A model generated the notes under the pieces. It was not told the origin of the DNA, did not search any database, and was given only the letters and a program-made list of their open reading frames with translations. From positions 186,001-250,000 of the forward strand of contig JAZOMZ010000011.1 in NCBI GenBank assembly GCA_045654205.1: DNA of 64,000 nt, read 5' to 3'. The stretch comes from Enterocola sp045654205 (GTDB lineage Bacteria > Bacteroidota > Bacteroidia > Bacteroidales > Paludibacteraceae). Positions 28,481 through 38,100 of this stretch are shown here, piece after piece. The stretch's first letter is position 1; every line of letters starts with the position of its first letter. A program made the position numbers and the translations under genes.

Positions 28481-30850
28481 CTATTTAGTATTTTGATTTT
28501 TACGAACAAATTGGAATCCTACCGAGAAAATTATTAACAATAAAACTGGAACGGTGATACAGAACCATTTCCAAAACCCGCCATTTCTAGCAATTTTTTC
28601 TTTATCTAATATGCGAAGGCTTATTTTTTTATTTCTTAATTGCATCCAATCGCCATCGTCTGCTAAGTAATTTACTGCGTTTAGCATAAAATCATTATTA
28701 CCAAACTGCATTTTCATATACTTATCGTAGCCTAGAGGAAGCGGTTCATAGCCAGAGGCAAAACCTTGAAGCGAATTTAGTGCAATTGAACCATCTGCCA
28801 CCACTAACATTTTGGTATTTTCGCTTTGCTTAATAGGCTTTTTACCTCCTGTAATGATGTTTTCTGGAGCAAGTCTATTGGCATAAACCGATTTAAATTT
28901 ACCCTCAAGTAGCACAGCCACAGGCATATAAGAGTATGCAAAATATGGTGACTCTGGAGAGAGATTTACTATATCTGCTCTGAGTGACATTGGTGCTTTT
29001 TCAAGCGCTGTTTTAGACGAAGTACAAAGCAATACTGTACCCGATACGGAGTCATTTTCGCCCACTTTTTCTATATAAGAAGCAAACTCAGCTTTTACAG
29101 GAGCAATATTTCTAGTAATTGCATGCTCTGGCATTGGCATAAGCAGCGGAGAATAATACCATGGCATAGGTACAAAATTTGGCACCTGACCCTCCATTGA
29201 GGTATTAATTGGCATAGTAGCACACTGAATATCAAGTAGCATCATAGGTTGAATGCGCACACCATATGTAAAGAGTTGGTCTGTCAGCCCTAAATCATTA
29301 GGCTTGCCTACTTCACCATTTGTTGCCACCCCATCCACTAGCCAAATAACACGTCCGCCACGCATAATATATTGGTCTAGAATATATTTGTCAGACTCAG
29401 AAAACTCAGTTTGAGGTTCTGCAATTATTACTACTTTATAATCGTTTAAGATATTTGGATCATCGCCCAACACACCTCTATCCACTTGATAATAACGAGA
29501 AAGACTCTCTGTTAGACTATAGACGAAGTGTTCCTCTGCCTCGCCATGACCTTCAAGAAATGCCACTTTAACTACTTCTTTTTGTGTAAAAATTCTAAGA
29601 GCATCTGTAAAGGCATATTCAAGATTTTCAATTGATGAATTTAGGTTTTCATCGCCTGAGCGGCCTGCTATATTCTGAAGTAGTGGCACATTTATAGTAT
29701 CACCAGCACAAGAAAATACAGCCCAAGGGAAAATCACTTTTTGTAGTGTATTTCCGCTATTATCATAATCATGCACCATGGTAGGAGAAAGTCCTTTTCT
29801 CTGCATTTTTGACATGATTTGATTTCTTTCTTTTTCAGAAGTAGCATCACTAAGGAGGTCGGTAAATTCCACTTTAATTCCTACTTCTGCATATCTATTC
29901 ATCTCGTCTAGGATATACTGAACAGACTTTTTCAATCTTAAAAAGCCAACATTCATATCACCATCTAAATACACATCCACCTTAACACCCTTTTCTTGGT
30001 TTTTAAGCAGATTTTTTGTACTCTCTGATATGCTATGACGTTTTTCTGCTGTTAAATCTAGACGTAAAACTATACTTGATGCAAAAATATTTGTCAACAC
30101 TAGTCCAAAGGCTACCGCCAATAATTTTATTGGGAATCTTTTTCTAAAAGTTATTAGAAGGAAGAATTGACTAATAGTTATAAAATACCAAATATCAGAG
30201 AAATCTATCACTCCACGGCTCATAGAGTCATAATGACTAGCTATACCCATAGAAGAAATAAAATCTTTTACATTTACATTATTTGGAAGAAATGACAACA
30301 TTTCAAATCCATAGTAAAAGATAAAACAAAGAAATGCCGAACCAACAAATGATATGATAGAATTATCCGAAAGTGATGAGAAAAATACACCTATTGCAGT
30401 GTAAAGGCAGGCTAAAAATATTAAGCCGATAAACGAACCAAAAAATCCACCTAAGTCGATATTTGCAAACGGAGTTCCTAGATAACAGACTGCTAATAAA
30501 TAGAATAATGTAAATAATAAACTTATTAATACTATTATAAGCGAAGCCAGATATTTGGCAACAACAATGCTATATGGATGAATTGGTCGTGTTCTTAAAA
30601 TTTCCACAGTACCCTGCCTATATTCGTCGGAGAATGTTCTCATAGTAATGGCAGGCACAAGGAATAAAAACAGCCATGGCGCTAGTGCAAACAAACCGTC
30701 TAGGTTGGCATAACCACCCCATAACACATTATTTTCTCCTGGTATAAGCCACAAAAACGATGCAGTAAGAATTAAATATACTGCTATTACTATTGGTCCG
30801 GTAAGAGTGGAAAAAAATGAACGTAATTCTTTTTCTAAAACAGCAAACAT
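28481..30850 (-). CDS. gldFG: GldF-GldG fusion: gliding-associated ABC transporter permease plus auxiliary protein
   Basis: 789 aa. Residues 1-240 are an ABC-2 permease of the GldF type with six membrane helices (LEKELRSFFSTLTGPIVIAV, ITMRTFSDEYRQGTVEILRT). Residues 245-789 are GldG-like: a membrane helix (LLAVAFGLVLTNIFASSIVL), then a large extracytoplasmic region beginning RLDLTAEKRHSISESTKNLL and containing FLEGHGEAEEHFVYSLTESL and IWLVDGVATNGEVGKPNDLG. A final membrane helix (FCITVPVLLLIIFSVGFQFV) ends the protein. GldF and GldG are separate proteins in Flavobacterium, with GldA as the ATPase. Here they are one chain, and no gldA is in the window. The likely role is gliding or surface-protein dynamics. 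Confidence 0.9.
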   Translation of the reverse strand: MFAVLEKELRSFFSTLTGPIVIAVYLILTASFLWLIPGENNVLWGGYANLDGLFALAPWLFLFLVPAITMRTFSDEYRQGTVEILRTRPIHPYSIVVAKYLASLIIVLISLLFTLFYLLAVCYLGTPFANIDLGGFFGSFIGLIFLACLYTAIGVFFSSLSDNSIISFVGSAFLCFIFYYGFEMLSFLPNNVNVKDFISSMGIASHYDSMSRGVIDFSDIWYFITISQFFLLITFRKRFPIKLLAVAFGLVLTNIFASSIVLRLDLTAEKRHSISESTKNLLKNQEKGVKVDVYLDGDMNVGFLRLKKSVQYILDEMNRYAEVGIKVEFTDLLSDATSEKERNQIMSKMQRKGLSPTMVHDYDNSGNTLQKVIFPWAVFSCAGDTINVPLLQNIAGRSGDENLNSSIENLEYAFTDALRIFTQKEVVKVAFLEGHGEAEEHFVYSLTESLSRYYQVDRGVLGDDPNILNDYKVVIIAEPQTEFSESDKYILDQYIMRGGRVIWLVDGVATNGEVGKPNDLGLTDQLFTYGVRIQPMMLLDIQCATMPINTSMEGQVPNFVPMPWYYSPLLMPMPEHAITRNIAPVKAEFASYIEKVGENDSVSGTVLLCTSSKTALEKAPMSLRADIVNLSPESPYFAYSYMPVAVLLEGKFKSVYANRLAPENIITGGKKPIKQSENTKMLVVADGSIALNSLQGFASGYEPLPLGYDKYMKMQFGNNDFMLNAVNYLADDGDWMQLRNKKISLRILDKEKIARNGGFWKWFCITVPVLLLIIFSVGFQFVRKNQNTK

Positions 30851-30906
30851 CTGCGTTCTTTTTAATTGTTTATCTAAGCTCTTGCATTATTATTGCAAAC
30901 GAAAGG

Positions 30907-30914
30907 CAAATATA
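30907..30914 (-). promoter_or_regulatory. -7 element of gldFG
   Basis: TATATTTG on the minus strand, 56 bp before the gldFG ATG, in the intergenic gap shared with the divergent PagL-like gene. Confidence 0.5.
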
Positions 30915-30945
30915 GTAAAAATAATTAGGTTTGGAAAATTTTCAT

Positions 30946-30953
30946 TATATTTG
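30946..30953 (+). promoter_or_regulatory. -7 element of PagL-like gene
   Basis: TATATTTG, 17 bp before the ATG at 30971. It is divergent from the gldFG promoter, with 31 bp between the two elements. Confidence 0.5.
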
Positions 30954-30970
30954 TGGGGCATTAGAAATTT

Positions 30971-32335
30971 ATGAAAAAATACCTATTATATATACTACTT
31001 TTATTTTGCACGGCCCTACAAGCTGCAGATTTTGCGGCTTATAAAATCAAAGGGCAATTTATTGGTGGTTGGATTTATCCACACGATGCTAGCATTATAA
31101 AACCTATTACAAAAGGTCCTGTATTGGGAGGAGAAATAGCATTTGAACTTGGCTCAGACGGCAGCAAACAATGGCAAAAAGATTTTAATATGCCAGATGT
31201 GGGCTTTGCCTTGCAAGTATTAGACCTAGGCAACCCAGAAATAACTGGTCAGATGATTTCACTTTACCCATACATTAATATACCAATGGTTAATAGTGAA
31301 AAAATACGTTTCAATGCCAAAATGGGTATGGGTGCTGCGTTTGCTACCAAGCCTTGCGACCTAGAAGCCGCCATTGCCGACCCTCGTGCCATAAAACAAA
31401 AAGCAGGCGAATACAATTTTGCAATTGGTGGAGTATTTAACTTTGCTATTGCCGCAGGCTTAAATATAGAAGTACCTGTGCATAAAAACATTAGCCTCAC
31501 AGCCGATGTAATGTTCAATCACATTTCAAGTGCCAGCACCAGCCAACCAAACGCAGGACTTAATATGTTTAATGGGTACGTAGGCCTAAAATATTTATTT
31601 AATGAGGAATTAGAAATTAGGAATGAGGAATTAACTAACAATACAAACTATAACATCCCAAATAAACAAGAAACAAATAATCAAACACAAATTAAAACAG
31701 ACAAAGAAAATCCTATTCCTAATTCCAAATTCCTAATTCCTAATTTAGAGAAGCGTTGGTCTGGCGAGGTAATTTTGAGCGGAGGCTTAAAAAAACTATA
31801 TTATAAGGACACAAAATATTTTGGCACAGCGAGTTTGAATCTTGAGGGGTATTATCACACATGCCGTCAACATAGAATAGGTGTTGGTTTGGACCTATTT
31901 TACGATGGTGCTTACGCACAAACGGTAGCCCAAAATGAGGCTGGCAAATATTATTGGACCGACGAAAACACTTATTTTGGACGTACATTTACTCCAAATA
32001 ACAATTTTGAAAACAAACTAAGACTTGGCCTTAACATTGCCAACGAGCTTACAATAGGCAAAGTGGGAATTTTCGCCCATTTTGGTATTTATCTTTACGA
32101 CCCAGTGAAAAATATGGAACCTGGAGGCGAAATTTTGGAAGCACTTAACAAAGGCGAAACACCCAAAAAGAAAGGACTTATTTATCCTTACGATATAAAC
32201 AAAGAAGATGGTTGGAACTACTTCCGCATTGGGGTAAAATACCACTTCACACCAAATTTCTTGGTAAACCTAAGTTTCAAAACACATTTACAAAAAGTTG
32301 AATTCTTTGAATTAGGACTAGGATATTCTTTTTAA
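30971..32335 (+). CDS. PagL-like/acyloxyacyl hydrolase family outer-membrane protein
   Basis: 454 aa. A signal peptide ends at LQAAD. The mature start (AYKIKGQFIGGWIYPHDASI) and VGFALQVLDLGNPEITGQMI match the Bacteroidota acyloxyacyl hydrolase/PagL family. NHISSASTSQPNAGLNMFNG carries the His-x-Ser motif used for catalysis in PagL, which removes a 3-O acyl chain from lipid A. The second half (about 260-454) is another set of beta-strands ending in Phe, as outer-membrane barrels do. Residues of about 211-259 are not family sequence. They are encoded by an AATTAGGA-family inverted repeat that has entered in frame (EEL..RNEELTNN to NPIPNSKFLIPNLEKRW). The enzyme call is probable, and the double length is unusual. 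Confidence 0.72.
   Translation: MKKYLLYILLLFCTALQAADFAAYKIKGQFIGGWIYPHDASIIKPITKGPVLGGEIAFELGSDGSKQWQKDFNMPDVGFALQVLDLGNPEITGQMISLYPYINIPMVNSEKIRFNAKMGMGAAFATKPCDLEAAIADPRAIKQKAGEYNFAIGGVFNFAIAAGLNIEVPVHKNISLTADVMFNHISSASTSQPNAGLNMFNGYVGLKYLFNEELEIRNEELTNNTNYNIPNKQETNNQTQIKTDKENPIPNSKFLIPNLEKRWSGEVILSGGLKKLYYKDTKYFGTASLNLEGYYHTCRQHRIGVGLDLFYDGAYAQTVAQNEAGKYYWTDENTYFGRTFTPNNNFENKLRLGLNIANELTIGKVGIFAHFGIYLYDPVKNMEPGGEILEALNKGETPKKKGLIYPYDINKEDGWNYFRIGVKYHFTPNFLVNLSFKTHLQKVEFFELGLGYSF
31602..31746. repeat. AATTAGGA-family inverted repeat inserted in a coding sequence
   Basis: The left arm GAATTAGAAATTAGGAATGA (31606-31625, continuing to 31634) and the right arm of CCTAATTC units (31711-31746) are inverted relative to each other. 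They flank about 75 bp of A-rich DNA. The whole is open in the frame of the PagL-like gene and adds about 48 residues. Confidence 0.7.
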
Positions 32336-32390
32336 CTCCTAACTCCTAATTATTCCCTAACGGTCATCAACACGTCCTAACTCCTAACTA
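32334..32390. repeat. TAACTCC heptamer repeats
   Basis: Several TAACTCC/TCCTAAC units surround ATTCCCTAACGGTCATCAAC (32352-32371), which recurs at about 54106. The block fills the whole gap between the PagL-like gene and the next gene. Confidence 0.6.
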
Positions 32391-35141
32391 ATGAAGAAGA
32401 TAATTATCATAATAAGCATTGCCGTTTTAGCTGTAGTTGCTACAGTTTGGGGCATAGTGTCGCTAAAATCTAATACCATTTCAAAAGAGAGTGACATATA
32501 CTGTTCATTCCCAGAAGTGCCAGTTAGTATTATCAAAATAAACAACCCAGAGGGGCTATCACAAGCTTTACTATACAACAATAATTATTGGCAAGACCTT
32601 AGTCTTTTAGACGAATTTAAGACCCTAAACTCTATTTTTGTCATTGTCGATTCACTTAAAGAGACCAATGCCGATATAGCCAATGTGCTAAAAAGTAGAA
32701 AGATAATCTTAAGTTCATACCCAAATGGCAAGCACCTATGGAGCGCACAAGTATCTAACAATGAGCAACTTGCCATTACTTCCCTACTTTCAAAAAACAT
32801 TCCAGACAAGTTGTATTTTGCTTATTCTGGCGATATTCTTCTTATTTCCAGCGATAAACCTCTTTTAGAAAAATCTATTGTCCAACTTTCATCAGAAGTG
32901 TCGTTGATGGACTCAGAAGCAGGTTTTAAAAACATTAAAAATTCTGCTGGCGACGGTGCTTTAGTAAACTGGTTTGTAAATATTAAAGCATTCCAAAATA
33001 CTCTAAATGAGTCTTTTAGAGAAGAATTCTGCCTAGATGACGTTACCCATTATGCACGTTGGTGTGGTTTCGACCTAGAGGTATTGGAAGACAAACTTGT
33101 GGTAAACGGTTTCGCAGAAACTAGCGAAGAAGAAAACTTCCTAAATATTTTTGCAGGACAAGAATACACTCTAAACACGCTTACTAGCCGAATGCCATAC
33201 AATACCTATTTCTTTAAGCATTATGCGCTTTCAGACATAGATGAATACACCCAGCAACTAGATAGTTTCTACAGCAAACACGAAATAGATTATAATAGGT
33301 ATGGAAATTTGGTTTCGCTAGAAACTAATACTGGTGAAAATCCTTCGCTATTTTTCAAACAATTTTTCGACGGAGAAATAGCATACGGACGCACTCCTAT
33401 GAATGATTTTGTGCTGGTAAAACTGTTCTCTGAAAATGAAGCTGCAGAGAAGCTAAACTATATGGTAAATGACAAAGATAGCGAAGCTAAACTAATCAAA
33501 AAGAACGGTTTAGACATTTTTCATTTCAATCAAAATGGTTTTGCAGCATCTGTTTTTGGCAAGCAATTCTTGCTAAAAGACGAATATATGACCATTGTAG
33601 GCAACAAACTTATTATTGCTCCAAGCATCAACTTTTTAACCTATATTGCTTCGCGCAATGCCAATACTCAAACTCTGCAATGCGCACCAAACTTTAGGGA
33701 TGCAAACAGAACACTTCTGAGCATTGCAAACCTATCTTTTTATGTAAATATTCCTTACGTAATACGTAACGCAAAAGAATTTTTCTCAGAAGATTTCACC
33801 TCAGCCATCAAGAAAAACGAAAATCTGTGGAAAAACTTCTCTACCTTCTGCCTACAAGCAGAAAATTCTCCAAACGGCAACACTTTTCAACACTTTTTCT
33901 TGCAATATGATAGGGTGCATGAATTAATTAGGAATGAGGAATTAGGAATTTCTGTGCAAACGAGTGGAGAACCAAGCTCGCTTGAGTTATCCCGAGTGCA
34001 GCCAGAAATCACGAGCGAAGTGAGTAATTATAGGAGTGAGGAGTTGATTGCTGAGAATCAAAATAAAGGAGAAATAACTCTTAACTTAATTAACACTCCT
34101 AATTGGAGCGTAGCGCTCGACTCTCCTGCCATTATCAATCCGCAGATAGTGAAAAACCACTATAATGGTGAGGATGAGATATTTATACAAGACGAAAACA
34201 ACCAAATTTATATTATTTCAAACAGCGGAAAGATACTTTGGAAGAAACCACTCGACGGCACTATTATTGGCAATGTTCACCAAGTGGATATGCTCAAAAA
34301 CAACAAACTCCAAATGGCGTTTGTTACCGAAAACAAACTTTACATAGTAGATAGAAATGGCAACAATCTGAAAGGTTACCCAAAAACTCTGTCTAAAAAA
34401 GCCATTGTAGGCCTGAGCGTGTTCGACTACGACAAAAACAAGAACTATCGCTTTATGATTCCAACTGCAGATGCAGACATTTTGCTTCTAAATATGCAGG
34501 GCGAAGTACCAACCGATTGGAAATACTCTGGCACAAACAATATTACCACTCCACTACAATATTTCAACCTTAAAGGCAAAGACTATATTGTTACCGCCGA
34601 TGGCGAAAAAGCAATTATTCTAAACCGCCGAGGCGAAAATAGAGTTACACCAAAAGGCGACACAAAAGGTATTGAAACAGAACTATTTGCCGACGTTCTT
34701 GGCAGCCAAGACAGACTTATTGCCGCAGGCGAAAACGGAAAAATACTATTCATCTACACCAACAACCAAGTGCAAGAGTCTGATATTAAGAAATTTGAAA
34801 AAGACTTTGCCTTTACCGTTTACAAAGGCAGAGTGGGCAATTATTATATGTTCTACGATAAAAACGGATTTGAGGCGTACGACAAGGATATGAAAATTTA
34901 CCTACGAGATAACTCTATTTCTGGCGGAGCAAACCCTGTAATGCTTGCTTCTGGTAGTAAATTGGCCACATACGACACCAAATCTAAGCAATGGGTGCTT
35001 CACAATCTGGTAAATTATCGCAAAGCATTTGCCCGAGTAAAAGCAGGTTCAAACATTGCCTACTTTGGCAAAATCAAACCATACAAAGAAGACTGCTTGG
35101 TAGTAATTAATGGCAGAGAAATACAATTAATTAGAAATTAA
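32391..35141 (+). CDS. Large membrane-anchored protein with C-terminal propeller-like repeats
   Basis: 916 aa, not recognised as a named family. An N-terminal membrane helix (KKIIIIISIAVLAVVATVWG) leaves the rest extracytoplasmic. Residues of about 40-500 resemble DUF3352-like Bacteroidota proteins in general make-up but lack a clear motif. Residues of about 590-916 contain repeated strand-turn units (GKILWKKPLDGTIIGNVHQV, IVDRNGNNLKGYPKTLSKKA, ILLLNMQGEVPTDWKYSG, IILNRRGENRVTPKG) suggesting a PQQ- or WD-type beta-propeller. Between them, about 511-578 is repeat-derived sequence (ELIRNEELGISVQTSGEPSS). It lies 55 bp after the PagL-like gene. A scaffold or binding role is possible, and no reaction is proposed. 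Confidence 0.75.
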   Translation: MKKIIIIISIAVLAVVATVWGIVSLKSNTISKESDIYCSFPEVPVSIIKINNPEGLSQALLYNNNYWQDLSLLDEFKTLNSIFVIVDSLKETNADIANVLKSRKIILSSYPNGKHLWSAQVSNNEQLAITSLLSKNIPDKLYFAYSGDILLISSDKPLLEKSIVQLSSEVSLMDSEAGFKNIKNSAGDGALVNWFVNIKAFQNTLNESFREEFCLDDVTHYARWCGFDLEVLEDKLVVNGFAETSEEENFLNIFAGQEYTLNTLTSRMPYNTYFFKHYALSDIDEYTQQLDSFYSKHEIDYNRYGNLVSLETNTGENPSLFFKQFFDGEIAYGRTPMNDFVLVKLFSENEAAEKLNYMVNDKDSEAKLIKKNGLDIFHFNQNGFAASVFGKQFLLKDEYMTIVGNKLIIAPSINFLTYIASRNANTQTLQCAPNFRDANRTLLSIANLSFYVNIPYVIRNAKEFFSEDFTSAIKKNENLWKNFSTFCLQAENSPNGNTFQHFFLQYDRVHELIRNEELGISVQTSGEPSSLELSRVQPEITSEVSNYRSEELIAENQNKGEITLNLINTPNWSVALDSPAIINPQIVKNHYNGEDEIFIQDENNQIYIISNSGKILWKKPLDGTIIGNVHQVDMLKNNKLQMAFVTENKLYIVDRNGNNLKGYPKTLSKKAIVGLSVFDYDKNKNYRFMIPTADADILLLNMQGEVPTDWKYSGTNNITTPLQYFNLKGKDYIVTADGEKAIILNRRGENRVTPKGDTKGIETELFADVLGSQDRLIAAGENGKILFIYTNNQVQESDIKKFEKDFAFTVYKGRVGNYYMFYDKNGFEAYDKDMKIYLRDNSISGGANPVMLASGSKLATYDTKSKQWVLHNLVNYRKAFARVKAGSNIAYFGKIKPYKEDCLVVINGREIQLIRN
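33921..34125. repeat. Composite repeat insert inside the 916-aa gene
   Basis: It contains AATTAGGAATGAGGAATTAG (33925-33944), palindromic segments such as GAGCGTAGCGCTC, GAGCGAAGTGAG and AGGAGTGAGGAG, and ends with ACTCCTAATTGG. These are the same units as in the intergenic repeats, but they stay open in the gene's frame for about 68 codons at a domain boundary. Confidence 0.6.
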
Positions 35142-35145
35142 TTAT

Positions 35146-35153
35146 TACCTTTG
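35146..35153 (+). promoter_or_regulatory. -7 element of purL
   Basis: TACCTTTG is an exact TAnnTTTG match, 36 bp before the purL ATG. Confidence 0.5.
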
Positions 35154-35189
35154 TAGGTTGAAATTTAGATTGAAATTTAAATAAACACT

Positions 35190-38100
35190 ATGATAGTATT
35201 TTTTAAGACACCAGCCAATACTATTTTGGCAGTAGAAACAGAAGTAAATTTCGGTGCAGAAGACGCAAATAAACTATGTTGGTTATTTGACAATGCAGAA
35301 ATTCTTAGCGAGACTGAAATTAGTGGTGAATTCATTGGCCCACGCCGTGAAATGATTACCCCATGGAGTACCAATGCTGTGGAAATCACCCAAAACATGG
35401 GTTTACAAGGCATTAAACGTATCGAAGAGTATTATGCAAATACTGAAGATAGCAGTTTTGACCCTATGTTGCAACGTAAATATTCTGGCCTTGACCAAGA
35501 ATTGTTTACCATCAACAAACAACCAGAACCTATCGTTTACATTGAAGACATCGTGGCATACAACCAACAAGAAGGTTTGGCACTTAATGCAGACGAAATC
35601 GCATACTTAAACGGTATTGCAGAAAAACTAGGCAGAAAACTTACTGATAGTGAGGTATTTGGTTTCTCACAAGTAAACTCAGAACACTGCCGTCACAAAA
35701 TCTTCAACGGTCTTTATGTGATAGACGGTGAAGAAAAAGAACTATCATTATTTAAATTAATCAAGAAAACTTCAGAAGAAAATCCAAACCGCTTAGTGTC
35801 TGCTTACAAAGACAACGTAGCATTCAACGAAGGTCCAAAAATCCAACAATTTGCTCCAAAAAGCGGTGACAAACCAGATTTCTTCGAAATTACAGAAATA
35901 GATTCAGTTATTTCTTTAAAAGCTGAAACACACAACTTCCCTACTACAGTTGAACCATTCAACGGTGCTGCTACTGGTACTGGTGGTGAAATTCGTGACC
36001 GTTTAGGCGGAGGTAAAGCATCTCTTCCTATTGCAGGTACTGCTGTGTATATGACTTCTTACCCACGCCTTGAAGCTGGCAAATCCTGGGAAGAAAGCAT
36101 CAAAGAACGTAACTGGTTATATCAAACTCCAGAACAAATCCTTATCAAAGCATCAAATGGTGCTTCAGACTTCGGTAATAAATTTGGTCAACCACTTATC
36201 TGCGGTTCTCTTCTTTGCTTTGAGCACGAAGAAAACGAAAAACAATACGGCTTCGACAAAGTTATTATGCTTGCGGGCGGTGTTGGTTTCGGTACAAAAC
36301 GCGACGCTCTAAAAGGCGAACCAGAACCAGGAGAAAAAGTAGTAGTAATAGGTGGTGACAACTACCGCATTGGTATGGGTGGTGGCGCTGTATCTTCTGT
36401 AGACACAGGTCTTTACGCTAATGCAATTGAGCTAAATGCTGTGCAACGTGCCAACCCAGAAATGCAAAAACGTGCCGCAAACGTGATTAGAACACTAGCA
36501 GAAAGCACAAACAACCCAATCGTTTCTATCCACGACCACGGTGCTGGCGGTCACCTAAACTGCTTATCAGAACTTGTTGAAACCACTGGTGGTAAGATAG
36601 ATATGAGCAAACTTCCTATCGGTGACCCTACTCTTTCTGCAAAAGAAATCATCGGTAACGAAAGTCAAGAACGTATGGGTCTTCTTATGAAAGAAGAAGA
36701 TTTAGAACTTGTAAAACGCATTGCAGACCGCGAACGTGCTCCTATGTACGTGGTAGGTGAAACTACTGGCGATATGAACTTTGTGTTTGAACAAGCAGAT
36801 GGTGAAAAACCTATCAACCTACGTCTAGACTACATGATTGGTAAACCACCAAGAACTGTTATCACAGACAATACTGTAAACGAAACATACGCAAATGCAA
36901 GCACAAATGCAGACAAGATAGAAGAATATCTTAAAAATGTGCTTAGCATGGAACACGTGGCTTGTAAAGACTGGTTAACAAACAAAGTGGACCGTTCTGT
37001 AACAGGCAAAATTGCACGTCAACAATGTGCTGGCGAACTTCAACTTCCACTAAACGACTGTGGTGTTGTAGCTCTAGACTACCAAGGTAAAGAAGGTATT
37101 GCTACTTCTATTGGTCACGCTCCTATCGCAGCACTTGCCGACCCAGCTGCTGGTTCTGTTCTTGCTATTGCAGAATCACTTACAAACATCGTTTGGGCTC
37201 CACTAAACGACGGCATCAAAGGTGTTTCACTTTCTGCAAACTGGATGTGGCCTTGTAAAAACGAAGGTGAAGACGCACGTCTTTACAAAGCAGTGGAAGC
37301 TTGTAGCGATTTCGCTTGCGAACTTGGCATCAACATCCCAACAGGTAAAGACTCACTTTCTATGACTCAAAAATATGGCGACAAGAAAGTATTCTCTCCT
37401 GGTACAGTAATTATCTCTGCAGGTGCAGGTGTAAGCGACGTTAAAAAAGTGGTTTCTCCAGTACTTGTAAACGACAAACGTAGCAACATTTACTATATCG
37501 ACTTCTCATTCTGCGACCTAGAACTAGGTGGTTCTGTTCTTTACCAAACACTTAACAAAGTAGGTAAAAACGTTCCTACCGTAAAAAATCCAGAATATTT
37601 CGCTGACGCATTCAACTGCGTTCAAGAAATGATTAACTGTGGTTGGGTAATGGCTGGTCACGATATCTCAGAAGGTGGTATCATCACTGCCCTACTAGAA
37701 ATGTGCTTCGCTAATACAAAAGGTGGTTTAAATATCAACTTCAGCGGTCTAGCAGAAAAAGATTTAATCAAACTTCTGTTTGCTGAAAATCCTGGTGTAT
37801 TTATCCAAACAAGAAATCAAGAAGATGTAGAAAAATTCTTGGAAGCAAACGGCATTGGTTTTGCTAAGATTGGTTATCCAATTGAAGAACGCGTAATCAA
37901 TGTAGTTGCAGACCAAGACAACTTTAGCATCAATATCGACGAAATGCGTGATGTTTGGTATCGTCCTTCATACCTATTAGACCGCAAACAAAGTGGCGAA
38001 CAATGTGCTAAAGAACGTTTTGAAAACTATAAAAACCAAGCACTAGATTTAAATATCCTTTCATCATTCACTGGTCAGCTTTCACAATTCGACCTTAAAG

